The notes beneath the pieces are model-generated. The model was not told the DNA's origin, did no database searches, and saw only the letters and a program-made list of their open reading frames with translations. From Euborellia annulipes (taxonomy: Eukaryota; Arthropoda; Insecta; Dermaptera; Anisolabididae): a DNA stretch of 64,000 bases. The position numbers were made by a program, and so were the translations under genes. This document shows positions 44,806-55,943 of the stretch, in pieces; positions within the stretch are counted from its first letter, which is position 1, and the number at the start of each line of letters is the position of its first letter. The stretch spans positions 1 to 64,000 of the forward strand of contig JAKCPI010015721.1 of NCBI GenBank assembly GCA_023213315.1, read 5' to 3'.

Positions 44806-45429
44806 TACTTTCTCTTACCTATATATATTAATATATAGGGAGAAAGTAAAAAATTCGATGTCGAGATTTTGAAGGATATACACGTTTAAAGGTCCCGTTT
44901 AAAAAAAGTGATTTTCGCGACATGGTCTGTCTGTGAACAAAATACCTCAAGAACAAAAAGAGCTAGGAAATTGAAATTTTATATTTAAGTTATACAGCCC
45001 CTTGGTAAATAATACCAAGCTTTTTTACAAAATTGGCCAAAAAGTACTAGTACTTTACTGATGCACTTTTTCAGTTTTTTTCGATTTTCTCAAAATTCTC
45101 TTCAACAATTTTGATTAAAATTCAAAAATCTATTATTTTTTAGATACTCTTTAAATTGTATATTCTCATTTTGCTGATTGAAATCTTCTGAAGACCACTT
45201 TACTCTTGTACTTCATAGGGAAGATAGGAGAAATGGTTGCCATGGTAACAAAATATAAATATATTCCCATACTTATGAATTTTACATCTTGAATTTTAAT
45301 ATATCGGTGGAAACTAAATATATGTTGACACACGAAAAGTCTGGTGTGACAAGCACAGAACAAAACTTTCAATTACCGAAGATAAGAGAAAGTTGTGTGC
45401 TGTGCGACCACTCACACCAGTTTTTTTTT
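44806..45429 (+). mobile_element. HP repeat, copy 10
   Basis: 5' ACTTTCTCTTACC, no microsatellite expansion, X-box palindrome at 45236-45249, 3' hairpin 45341-45420. Confidence 0.83.
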
Positions 45430-45734
45430 ATAATTGACGTGATAGGGCTTTCTCTTAAATAATTTAAAATACTTGTATGCATATAAGGAAAAGGATGTGA
45501 AAAATTTAAAGGCCATAAATGACGAGTGTGTGAGCTCGTAAGGCGCTAAGACCTTGTCAATGTGTGTGTGTGAATGTTTATGTTTATTAATAGAAGAAGA
45601 ATGCATCTGCATATTATCCAAAGTCTTTTTTTTTTCTTCGTAATTTTATATAAATAACTTCTATATTAATATAATTTGGATAATTATCCAATGAATCAAC
45701 GAAAATTATTATAGAACTTGAAATTCCGCATTAA

Positions 45735-45915
45735 GGGGGTTCAGGAGCGACGTCTAAACGTACTTTAAAAAAAAAAAAACTTGACTATTATTAAAAACGC
45801 GATTTTAATACCCTTAATTGAATAATTTTCTGAAAATTTTCAGTTAAACGCCCTACGATCCGAAAAAAGTTTCACTTGCATCGTGCTTTCATAAAAACAC
45901 AGAATAATTTTTTTT
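45735..45915 (+). mobile_element. TTAA-1-type terminus with a different interior
   Basis: TTAA (45731-45734) is followed by GGGGGTTCAGGAGCGACGTC, identical to the TTAA-1 end. The interior switches to the module seen at 6405-6535 and 50036-50160. The other end was not located. It may be a longer relative from which TTAA-1 was derived. Confidence 0.55.
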
Positions 45916-46136
45916 TAACGATAAAATTTTACATAAAAAAAATTGTTGAGAATTCCGTATCAATTCTTCGAAATATATTATTACAATCGAAATAAAAAAT
46001 TCGTAAATTTTCATTTTGTAACTTCAATAACTTCTTTACAGTGAAAAAAAAAAGAGTTTAATAAATATTATTGTGAAATGATTTGGAAAATAGCACAAAT
46101 GTTTTTAATCATTTTTTATTAATTTCATATTAAATA

Positions 46137-46172
46137 CCCCCCTCCCCCTCCGCCCCCTCCACCCCCTCCGCC
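46137..46172 (-). repeat. G-quadruplex-prone tract
   Basis: Four consecutive C runs of five to six on the + strand (CCCCCCTCCCCCTCCGCCCC...) give four G5-6 tracts separated by 1-4 nt on the - strand. In such an AT-rich setting this stands out. Confidence 0.6.
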
Positions 46173-46453
46173 TTCTTTTAATCTTGTTCGTTGGCTGTGG
46201 GTCGTTAGCATTATTCAACTCTATTAACCATCGGCACTTGCTTTCTTAAAAGGGCTAATGGACAAAAAGAAATTGAGTTTTTTTTTTCTAATTTCCATTA
46301 AATTTTATGATTAAAAAAAAAAAGGGAAATTTATGTTAAATTAAAAAAAAATGCATTTTAAGTATTAGTTTGTTATCATTATTATTATATTCCATTAAGA
46401 TTTGAGTAAAAATTTAATAAAGATTTATTATTGCTGATTCGTTATGTTTTAAA

Positions 46454-47690
46454 AAATCTGGTGTGGCTGACGCACAGCACACAATTTTCACTTACCATTG
46501 GTATATTGTGTTCTGTGCTTGTCACACCAGATTTTTTGTGTCGACATATACACTGTAAAAAAAATATGAATTTTCAATCATTTTTCATATACTTCGATAA
46601 TTTAATATTAATATACCCAGGATATGAAATAAAAATAATATAAAAGTTTATGAACAAATTACCAACTTTTAAACTTATCTTTTTCTTTGTGTGCCGCCAA
46701 ATATTGAAATCGTTAAAAGTGCACTGCCGCGACAAGTTGAGAATCACTGGTCTAAACGTTCTCAAATAACTCGACTACCTCAAGGAATTTTTATTAGTAT
46801 TATTTTATAATTATTTTAAGGAAACTTGAAATTATTCTTTTAAAATTTATTTCATAAATCAAAATTTATTAAATTCTGGTTTGAAATTCGCGCTCTAAAC
46901 TATTTAAATATTTATGAAGTCATACTAATTAAATATTTTTTATAAAGTAATTCAACTAAATCGCTATAAAAATTAAAATTAAAATTAACAATTTTTACCA
47001 AAATAATTAATTTTAAAATATACAAGAAATTTGTTAGGTTGGCAACAAATTGAACTTTCTCATATATATATATTCATAAACTGTTTATGAAACAGAGTTC
47101 CTATACTTGTATATGAAGTTTTCTTGAAAATTTTTAATAGTGTAACTTATTTTGTTTCCGCCGATATATTAGAATTCAAGATATAAAATGTATAAGTATG
47201 GGAGAATATTTATATTTTGTTACCATGGCAACCATTTCTCCTATCTTTCCTATGAAGTACAAGAGTAAAGTGGTCTTCAGAAGATTTCTATGGCAAAATG
47301 AGAATATACATTTTAATTATAGAGCATCTAAAAAATAATTCATTTTTGAATTAAAAAAAAAATCCTTGGAGAGAATTTTGAGAAAATCGAAAAAAAAAAA
47401 AAAAAACTGAAAAAGTACATTAGTAAAGTAGGCCTACTAGTACTCTTTGGCCGATTTTGATTAAAAGCTTATTTTCACGGTCCCGGGGGGGGGGGGGGTA
47501 CAAAACTTAAATATAAAATTTAAACCTCCTAGCTCTTTTCGTTCTTTAGATATTTTGTTCACAGACAGACAGACCACTTTTTTTGGATTCAAGGGACCTC
47601 AAAACGTGTATATCCATCAAAACGTTTCGACATGATCGCAATACTTTCTCTCTCTCTATATATTAACATATATAGAGGTAAGAAGAAGTA
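46454..47690 (-). mobile_element. HP repeat, copy 11, interrupted by TA-1
   Basis: The hairpin is at 46456-46532 and the sequence up to TGTCGACATATA is HP. It resumes at 47145 (TTGTTTCCGCCGATATATTA) and ends at AGAAGAAGT. X-box at 47219-47232. Includes a G13 run near 47484. Confidence 0.83.
46551..47142. mobile_element. TA-1 element, copy 3, exact TA duplication
   Basis: A 592-bp element CACTGTAAAA...TTTTTAATAGTG with TA at 46549-46550 and 47143-47144. It is nearly identical to 21053-21642 and inserted in an HP copy. Confidence 0.85.
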
Positions 47691-47976
47691 AAAAATGAAG
47701 TTGCTCCGTCTGTTATATGCCAGTCACACCAGATTTTTTTTTTTTTTTTTCTTAAAAGCTAAGTTTGTATATCTTTCTTATTCAATTTAATTCAGAGATT
47801 ATTTTCTTCTCTCTCACTGAATGTTTGTCTTTTCTGCAAATATTTTAAGTACATCTCACTTCCGTATATATCCCCTCTCTCTTTCTCTCTTTCTTCTTTT
47901 ACTATATTCTCTGGGACGGCATAAAAAAGACGAATTCTTCTCTCTTCTTCAGCTAGGAAGGAAGGCTCTATCTAAC

Positions 47977-48018
47977 AAGAACGTTTCGGTCAAATTTATT
48001 GAGCCATCTTCAGTTGTT
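47977..48018 (-). ncRNA. Hammerhead-like motif
   Basis: The - strand reads CTGAAGATGGCTC...GACCGAAACGTT. All core boxes are present with GTT at the cleavage position (allowed). Stem II is short. Single, with no inverted partner seen. A partial HP 3' hairpin relic (GCCAGTCACACCAGA) lies just upstream at 47718-47735. Confidence 0.5.
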
Positions 48019-48109
48019 TAAGAGTCAAGAGTTGTGCAGGGTCTGTGAGGCTTATAATCTAAATATGATATTAAGGCGGGTAGGAGAGAAGCGATATTTT
48101 TTTTTTTTT

Positions 48110-48845
48110 TTTTAAGGGAGACTTCTTTACTTATAGTAGGGCAAATTTGATTTTTACCTTCTAAAAACGATGACTTGGGAACAAGTATTTTCCCTCTTTT
48201 GCATAAAAGTTTCACTTCTCATTTAAGGATATACCTATTTTTTTTTTAATTCCGATTTTTGAAGCGCGACTTCTTTGCTCATAGTAGAGCAAATTTTATT
48301 TTTTCACTCCAAAAACGTTGAATCTTTTTATTGACATTGGAACAAATCTTGCATAAAAGTTTCACTTCTCTACCAAGGATATACACGTTTTTCTTTTATT
48401 CTGATTTTTTGCAGTGAGACTTCTATGCTCATAGTAGAGCTAATTTGATTTTTATACTCCAAAAACGTTGAATCTTTTTATTGACATTGGAACAAGTCTT
48501 GCATAAAAGTTTCACTTCTCTACCAAGGATATACACATTTTTGCAGTGAAACTTCTTTATTCAGAGAAGATCAAATTTGATTTTTACACTCTAAAAACGT
48601 TGAACCTCTTGATTGATTGGAAACAAGACTTGCATAAAAGTTTCACTTCTTTATTAAGGATATACACTTTTTTTTATTCTGATTTTTCGCAGTGAGACTT
48701 CTTTACTCATAGTAGAGCTAATTTGATTTTTTTTCACTCCAAAAACGTTGAATCTTTTGATTGGCATGGGAACAAGACTTGCATAAAAGTTTCACTTCTC
48801 TATTAAGGATATACACGTTTTTTTTTTATTCCGATTTTTTCTAGA
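48110..48845 (+). repeat. Tandem array, unit about 130-150 bp, about five copies
   Basis: Each unit has GCATAAAAGTTTCACTTCTC, AAGGATATACAC, GTGAGACTTCTTTACTCATA-GTAGAGC, and CACTCCAAAAACGTTGAATC in the same order. Unit starts are about 48200, 48349, 48498, 48629 and 48780. No ORF. Confidence 0.85.
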
Positions 48846-49449
48846 GTCATTTAATGATGATTCTTTTTCAATATCAAGTGAATATTTTTTTTTTCTCTTT
48901 CCATCATTTTTTTTTTATTTGATTTTGCATTCTCCTTGTTGTTGTTGTTGCATTCAAACGTCGTTTACTTTACTAGCGTTATTTATTATGCATTCCCTTT
49001 TTTTTTTCTTTTTTTCTTTTAACAAATCATTACCTTTTCTTTTTAAACGACAAGTTAAATTTAATGATAATGTTAACACAAAATGAATAAAATATTTTTA
49101 CGTACTTACTTTACTATCGATTCCTTTTTTTTTTTTTGTTTTTGTTTGTATACGTACACATAACAAAAACAACAAAATTAGACAAATCTATTTTTCTTGA
49201 GTATAGCTAATTTAAAAGATTTGTAAACAATAAAGATTACTTTAATTGCTTTTTTTAATATACATGACTAGCTACACAGCCCGAAAGCGGGCCTTTTAAG
49301 TATTAGCTATATCGACGTTCTAATTAGCAAAGTGTCTAATTCCACTTTTTTTTTCGAAAATCATTTTTTTGTATTTTCTGTTGAAAAATAACATTCTTCT
49401 GAATTGGGCTAGAGCGTGATTCAAATTTTTCTTTTGGTTCTTAGACTCC
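48846..49449. other. T-rich sequence, nothing recognised
   Basis: Many T8-T12 runs, (GTT)n near 48938, and no gene or known repeat. Confidence 0.4.
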
Positions 49450-49890
49450 TTGTGTTCTGTGCTTGTCACACCAGATTTTTTTTGGGTCGAGATTTATTTA
49501 GCTGCCACCGATATATTAAATTTCAAGATGTAAAAAAGTGTATGAAATGAGAAAAGCCCTCGGGCTTGGTGTTGTTGGTAGCGCGCTTGCCTTGTATACC
49601 AAGGGTCGCGGGTTCGGACCCCCAGGCAGTCCGATGATTTTATTTAATCCATTTGGATACCAAATGGGAACATGAGAAAATATTTATATTCAGCAACGAT
49701 TTCTCCTACCTTTTTCTATGAAGAACAAGAGTAAAGTGGTCTTCAAACAATTTTGAGAGCAAAATTTTAAAGAGAATCTAAAAAAAATAATTGATTTTTG
49801 AATTTTAATCAAATTCGCTAGAGTAAATTTTGAGAAAATAAAAAAAAAACCTAAAAAGTACACCAGTAAAGTAGGCTACTAAAAATGAAA
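49450..49890 (-). mobile_element. HP repeat, copy 12, partial, interrupted by a SINE
   Basis: Begins in the hairpin left half (TGTTCTGTGCTTGTCACACC), has a degenerate middle (CAACGATTTCTCC in place of the X-box), and stops near 49880 after the CAGTAAAGTA block. SINE B is inserted at 49556. Confidence 0.7.
49556..49667 (+). mobile_element. SINE family B, head and short body
   Basis: GCCCTCGGGCTTGGTGTTGT, A-box-like GTTGGTAGCGCGC, perfect B box GGTTCGGACCC at 49611-49621, then CAGGCAGTCCGATGATTTTA. Truncated after ACCAAATGG. This copy best preserves the tRNA-like head. Confidence 0.8.
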
Positions 49891-49963
49891 TAAAAATAAA
49901 TTATAAAGTTCCTTAAATGCACAAAATTCATTATCACACATAGGTATATAAAGATTTTTTTTG

Positions 49964-50013
49964 CGCCAGCTCTGAGGATGTGGTTCAAACATAGAACCGA
50001 AACGTCATCTGTG
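49964..50013 (+). ncRNA. Hammerhead-like motif
   Basis: CTGAGGA-TGTGGTTC-AAACATA-GAACC-GAAACGTC. Core boxes intact and stem II GGTTC/GAACC perfect, with a 2-3 nt bulge next to it. Close relative of 11239-11286. The module CGTAGGCGTTTAACTGAAAA follows at 50036-50160. Confidence 0.55.
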
Positions 50014-50369
50014 CAATAAAATAAATAAATGAAAAAAAAAAATCATTGTGTGGTTTTATGAAATCACGATGCAAGTGAAAATTATTTCGGATCGTAGGCG
50101 TTTAACTGAAAATTTTCAGAAAATTATTCAATTAAGGGTATTAAAATGGTGTTTTTAATTTTAACTTAATAATTGGAAAATGGGAAATCAATAGACGCAT
50201 GTTAAAAACTGAGAACAATATTTATTTAGTAATTGAAGATTTGAATCATTTTAAATTATTTTAAAAATTATATTTTATCAATTTAAAAATTGAAAAATTA
50301 AATCTCACATTTATTTTTTTATAATTCGATATATATATTAAATTTCAACTTTCTTATTTTTGTCGTCAC

Positions 50370-50490
50370 GGACTGTGACGTCATGACTTGTAGGGTCACG
50401 GCCCTTGACATGACGTCATGATTTGTAACGCGACATGCTGATAGAAGAGCCAAAAAATTTGAGAGGATAAAATAAAAGTTTCACTTTAAA
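50370..50490 (+). repeat. Module with two CRE palindromes
   Basis: TGACGTCA at 50376-50383 and 50411-50418, then GTAACGCGACATGCTGATAG and AAAGTTTCACTTT, shared with 29140-29260 and, inverted, with 5495-5592. Confidence 0.6.
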
Positions 50491-50502
50491 AAACTATATT
50501 AT

Positions 50503-50675
50503 TGATGCTGGGTAGACAGCCAGGATTAGAAATGAAACAATTTTATTTCAATCTGCTCGTCGACGTTTCGGGTGCTAATCGCCGCCTTCTTCAGGAGTCA
50601 GGAAAGGGGCGATTGTGTATAAATAATATAATAAAATTGTCTTTTATTTCTAATCCTGGCTGTCTACCCAGCATC
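50503..50675. mobile_element. Small inverted-repeat element enclosing a hammerhead motif
   Basis: GATGCTGGGTAGACAGCCAG (50503 onward) recurs inverted at 50646-50674, and the inverted match extends about 45 bp. Inside, 50556-50602 on the - strand reads CTGAAGAAGGCGG...CACCCGAAACGTCGACGAG, with hammerhead core boxes. It may be a miniature Penelope-derived or retrozyme-like unit. Confidence 0.6.
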
Positions 50676-51685
50676 TATAATATATCTCCAGCCAAAGAAA
50701 ATATATCTGGAAAAAAATAATATAGCTGCATTTTCTACCCTCGATTAATATTACATCCCAGCTATTCGATTGCGTCAAATATTTCTGCAGCCATCTTCAG
50801 GAAAATAAATAATGATCATTATCACTAAAAAAAAAAACCATCAAAATTCGTCAAATGGTTTCCGAATTCCTTGGGTTACATAAAAAAGAAAAAATTAAAA
50901 TTAAATCTCACAATTATTATTCTATAAAATTATATTTAATTTAAATATCTTATGTTAGGTTACCATAATTAATTAATATTTAATTTTACTTTTTTTTGAA
51001 ATTGATTATTGTGAATAGTGATTATTTATTTCTAATTTTTTTTTTATTTTAAATTAAATGAAAATTGACTTTTGAAATTAAAGATAGTTGATCTGAATAT
51101 AACTCTGAAACTAGTGAACGAATTCAATAGTTTTTTTTTTTTTTTGTAATTATTTTGCATTTTACCGGAGGTGTTTTTAGGCTTTAATTTAATTCATTTT
51201 AGGACGGAATTAATCTTTTGACATAGTGGAAAATATGGGGTATTTTTTATTTAGAAAGCCTTTTTAATAAAAATCTTTCAATTTTATTTTTCATTGGATT
51301 TTAATCGTCACAGAATAAATATTTTTAGTATTTTTTTTATTTTACCTCCTGAAAAAAAAAAAATCAACTTGATATTTTTTCTATTTTCTGACAAGTCATT
51401 ATTGACAGAATCTTCTTTTTTTCTTTTAGAATAATATCCTGTTGACGTTATCGTTGAAATTGTTTTTGACATTCTTGGACATAATCCATTATTATTATTT
51501 AAAAAAAAAAAGAGTAAATTTGATCTTTTCGAGGTTAGAAGATGTCTTTTTTTTTTTGCCACGAGACAACTAATTTTAGGATTCCTTTATTAAAAATAAA
51601 GAAAAATTCTTATTTTTATACGTCCTCTGTGCTTAAAGGGTTAATTTAAAAGAAAATTCTTTTTCTAAAAATCACACCAAACAAA
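50676..51685. other. AT-rich sequence with dispersed modules
   Basis: A second partial hammerhead-like piece (GCAGCCATCTTCAGG near 50788) and the CCATCAAAATTCGTCAAATG / CTCACAATTATTATTC module at 50838-50935. No gene is supported. Confidence 0.4.
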
Positions 51686-51800
51686 AAATCTGGTGTGACT
51701 GGCGCACAGCACACAACTTTCTCTTACCCTTCGGTAAGAGAAAGTTGTGCACTGTGCTGGTCACACCAGATTTTTTGTGTCGAGATATATTTAGTTTCCC
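51686..51800 (-). repeat. HP 3' hairpin, isolated and nearly perfect
   Basis: CTGGTGTGACTGGCGCACAG...AACTTTCTCTTACCCTTCGG and its inverse form a stem of about 38 bp with a short loop. The rest of HP is absent, apart from a few bases of ATATATTTAGTTTCC. Confidence 0.8.
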
Positions 51801-52184
51801 ATAGCACCTTAGTTTCAAACTTTGATTTTAAATGTTGACTGCTTCAAATAAACTATGGTTATTTTTCAAAATTTTAATCTCATATTTGGACATTTTATAC
51901 ACAATATAGAATCGTAAATAAATACAAAATTTCATAAGAATTGGAAAAAAAAATTTTAAATGCGTAAAAAGTTCCAAAGGGGACCCCCCTTTTGAATCGA
52001 AATTAACATACAAATCCCTATAGGAAATTAACATTGGTCAAATGCGAAGATAAGGTAGAAAAATTTAAAACGCGTAGAAAGAGAGAAGATAGTTTTGTGA
52101 GAGAGAGAGATATGTTTTCTCCGAAAAAAAAAATGGGCGTTTAAATAATAATTGATTTTTAATCTAATAAAAAGAAAAAGATTT

Positions 52185-52526
52185 AAATTCGGTTACCATG
52201 GCAACCATTTATTTCTCCTATCTTTCCTATGAAGCACAAGAGTAAAGTGTGCTTCAAACAATTTTGAGGGCAAAACGAGAATATACATTTGAAAGAGCAT
52301 CTAAAAAATAATTGATTTTTGAATTTTAATCAAAATCGTTAGAGCGAATTTTGAGAAAATCGAAAAAAACTGAAAAAGTACATCAGTAAAGTACTAGTAC
52401 TTTTTGGCCGATTTTGATTAAAAGCTTATTTTGTCGGTCCCGGGGGGTGTTTAACTTAAATATAAAATTTCAGCCTCCTAGCTCAATTCCTTCATGCTTA
52501 AAATTGAACACACACAGACACACACA

Positions 52527-52574
<48 letters not shown>

Positions 52575-52718
52575 GACCATGTCGCGAAAACCACTTTTTT
52601 GGATTCAGGGGACCTCAAAACGTGAAGATCCATCAAAATCTCGACATCGAATTTTTGACATGAAACCAATACTTTCTCTCTATATATATATTACATATAT
52701 ACATAGGTAAGAGAAAGT
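52185..52718 (-). mobile_element. HP repeat, copy 13, with long (CA)n
   Basis: Starts at the X-box (52192-52205) and lacks the 3' hairpin. The CA/CAGA microsatellite at 52508-52577 is the longest of the family. Ends AAGAGAAAGT. The interval 51801-52184 before it has no recognised feature. Confidence 0.83.
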
Positions 52719-52995
52719 AAAAAAACACCCATAAAAATTCGTTAAGTAGTTTTGAAGTTTCAAAAATGCACAATTATTCAATATTTAATAAATAGAAAAA
52801 TAATTAATTAGATTGAAATTTTATTGAATAAAATAAAAAATAATTAAAATAAATATTTTAATTAATTAAATATTTCTTAAAATTGAATATTTATCTCATT
52901 AATTATAGAATTATAATAGTGAGATTTAATTTATTTAATTTTTAATTCAATATTTAACTCAGAAACTAGTTAACGAATTTTTATGGGGCTTTTTT
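52719..52995. repeat. Inverted pair of the dispersed ATAAAAATTCG module
   Basis: CCCATAAAAATTCGTTAAGT at the left and ACTAGTTAACGAATTTTTAT-GGGG at the right face each other, with TTATAGAATTATAATAGTGA between. This looks like both ends of a small foldback element, and gives a model for the single modules elsewhere. Confidence 0.6.
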
Positions 52996-53500
52996 TTAAA
53001 TATAGAGAAATTACTAGGATATTGAAAAATAATTTATCGTATCTATTAATTTATAAATTTTAACTTATTTAAAAACAAAAGAGTGAAGTGATCAAAAGAT
53101 CTATTCTCTTTTTTTGTATAAATAATATAATATATCATTCTCATATATATAAATATAATGCAGTGTGTGTAATTAAGTTGGACAAATTCATGAAAAATGA
53201 TGGCAATTAGATTAAATGGTAGCTTTCAAAAAGGTGTTTAATTTGTCGTGAAAAGCTATAATTTTGTAATCATTTGATATGAAGTAAGTACAAGGCCATT
53301 TATTAAAAAAAGAATAAAATGCTTATTGGTTTTAATTAAATTATTTACAGGGAAATTAAATGCCAAGTGACGTCACAATTAACTCTTCAAGAATAAATAA
53401 TTATTGAGTCTTTCAAGTAAACAATAGTTTTAACACTTGGTGATTTTTATTTTTGTGAAATATTTACTTTATACGTAGAGAGGTGTTTTTAAGGGGACAA
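52996..53500. other. AT-rich spacer
   Basis: TGACGTCA at 53368-53375 and a TTAA end at the next element. No gene is supported. Confidence 0.4.
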
Positions 53501-53504
53501 TTAA

Positions 53505-54259
53505 GGTTGTCCGGATAGTACCCCGTAAGTCATAATAGAATCTAAATTTTTTTTTTTAATAAAATTAAAAATTTGAATGCCAAAATTCCTTATTATAATT
53601 TAGTCGTGACCTATCAGAGTTTATAATTGTATTAAGTTAATAATTTAATTACCAAAAATAATAAATGAATGACTTTTGACTTGAGCAGTATTTCACGTAA
53701 TATAGATCTGGCAACATTGCATTCATCAGCTGTTTATTTTAAATCTTAAATGCCTTCAATTTTATTTTATTTAATATATTACAATGTTTAATGCAAATCA
53801 GTTTAAACACAATGGACGATTTGCGAGAAAAAATATCGTAAAATGGAAAAAAAATGTAACTGACAGCGAGAAAAGAGTATTATTTTATGCGACGTTGCCG
53901 GACTTGTCTGAGTCTCATTTTTAGAAATATTGGCGACTGTCATTTTGGAGAATTTTTTGACTTTCTTGTTAAAATATCTTTAAAAGATTTCTGCAGAAAC
54001 TTTTGATTTTATGTTTAACGTATCCCTCGGAAGTGAATTGATAAAAATGTAAGTTTTTTGTTTTTCTATCTTTTGCAGAGGTGGCTATATAATTCGATAT
54101 GTGTGCGTTTTGTCGTCATTCCCCATAGTCTACATATAAAATATCAATTAAAAAAAAATTAATTACACGATAACCCTGCGTCAGATTTGCTTCAAAATTT
54201 TATTTTTATACGCATGTGATAGTGGTTAATAACATATTAAAAAATTAGCTTTTAATCTA
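53505..54259 (+). mobile_element. TTAA-2 element, second copy, 3' end lost
   Basis: TTAA (53501-53504), then GGTTGTCCGGATAGTACCCC, collinear with 40707-41484 up to AGCTTTTAATCTA. The last ~25 bp and the right TTAA are missing. Confidence 0.8.
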
Positions 54260-54264
54260 CGAAG

Positions 54265-54470
54265 ATCTCAAAAAATCTGGTGGGGCATCACACAATTTTC
54301 TCTTACCTTTGGTTATTGAAAAAAAGTACATCAGTAAAGTACTAGAACTTTTTGGCCATTTCTGGTTAAACGCTTCGTTTTAGTTCTCAGGTGGGTGCCG
54401 AACTAAAATATAAAATTTCAATCTAATAACTCAATTCCTTCATGCTTTAAATTGACCATGGTCCATATTT
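54265..54470 (-). mobile_element. HP repeat, internally deleted fragment (copy 14)
   Basis: Hairpin left half (ATCTGGTGGGGCATCACACA) is joined directly to the AGTACATCAGTAAAGTACTA block and on to CTTCATGCTTTAAATTGACC. The X-box and microsatellite are missing. Confidence 0.7.
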
Positions 54471-54473
54471 GAA

Positions 54474-54541
54474 ATCATACCCAGATAGCACTGTACGTCT
54501 TATGTACGTACATAAGACGTACTGTGCTATCTGGGTATGAT
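54474..54541. repeat. 68-bp loopless palindrome
   Basis: ATCATACCCAGATAGCAC...TTATGTAC is followed without a spacer by its inverse, with a single mismatch pair. The centre is between 54507 and 54508. CCATATT occurs on both sides (about 54463 and 54542). Confidence 0.85.
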
Positions 54542-55898
54542 CCATATTATGTTCACTTTTTGAAAGTTCAATATTTTAGAAAAATGTTAATTTTATAAGA
54601 TATTGATGTTTTTTTAAAGAATTTTATTAATAATATTTAAAGCTATCAGTTAATTATAGAACTGTTTAAAATTGATCTGATTAAACTTTAAAATTCTGTT
54701 TATTTATTTATTTGACAAATCCTTATGTTGATCCATAATTGGCGCCCTACTGTGCTGACATCTTCTACTTTTTAATTATTTTTTTAAATTAACTTTACTG
54801 TCATCTTCTGAAGTGGAATCAGAAATCAGTTCCCTCTATAAATCAGTTACATTTTAAGATATTAATCATTATTTTTCACAATAGTACTCTGGTGCCATCT
54901 AGTTTTCAAATATTTCATTATTTTTTAAATGTGGCATAATTATTACAACTTTATTATCATCCTCTGAAGTGGAATCCTAATTGAGAATAGGGACCTTTTG
55001 AAAGGTTTTATTAAAATTAAACAAATATTTTGAACTAATATATTTATTCAATAGGATTCGGACCAAGAGGTTCAATTAAAAGTCAAAAAGTTTTTTTTTT
55101 ATTTGACCCTAAACAATGTTTCGTCCACTTGCAGTGGTTGGAGTCAAAGAGAGCCATATAATTTTGTATTATTGTTAGTGCCGTAAAAGTCTTTAAAACA
55201 AATAAAAATAAAAACATTTTTTTGTTTTTTTATTCTTTTGTTAGCGTTAACTTTTGTTTAAATTCGCCATTTGACTTGATATCATGAATACTGACCTTAA
55301 ATGAGAAAACCTTTTAACCCCAAGATTCTCTATTAAACAAGAATTCAAAGAGATCTAGAATGTATATATATATATATATATATATATAAACAAAAAAAAA
55401 ATGTCTTAGAATATTTTTTTCTTTTAATATGATATGCAATGGAAATTAAATCGATAAAGGTTTTAAACATACTACTAAATATGTACGTGTATATATAAAG
55501 GTATGTAAATAGAGTATAAACCCTCTCATTCCATCTTTTTTTGCTTCTGAAACATTCACCCACTCGAACTCTCTCTCTCCATATTGAATAATTTATAAAG
55601 CAAATAATTTTGTCTTTGATCTTATTATTATATCAAAACGTCCCCTCCCCCCTTCTAAAATTTATTTGTTATAAATTTTCCCCCCTCATACCTTTAATTT
55701 ATTCAATCTTATAGGTTAGTGTTAAAAAAAAGGAATTGTTGGCGTATGTGTGTGTAATATATTCCACCACTTTGGTTTGATGGTGAAATAGGGGCGCCTA
55801 AAGGGCCAAGGGACTTGCCTGCCAGCCAGCCAGCCACTTCGGGGGGCGCAGACGTAGTACAAGGGGTGGAATTATTATCGATCGCGCCCTCCCTGACC

Positions 55899-55943
<45 letters not shown>

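Noticed and set aside
48110..48845. Centromeric satellite
   Set aside because: Only about five units, and nothing shows chromosome-scale extent.
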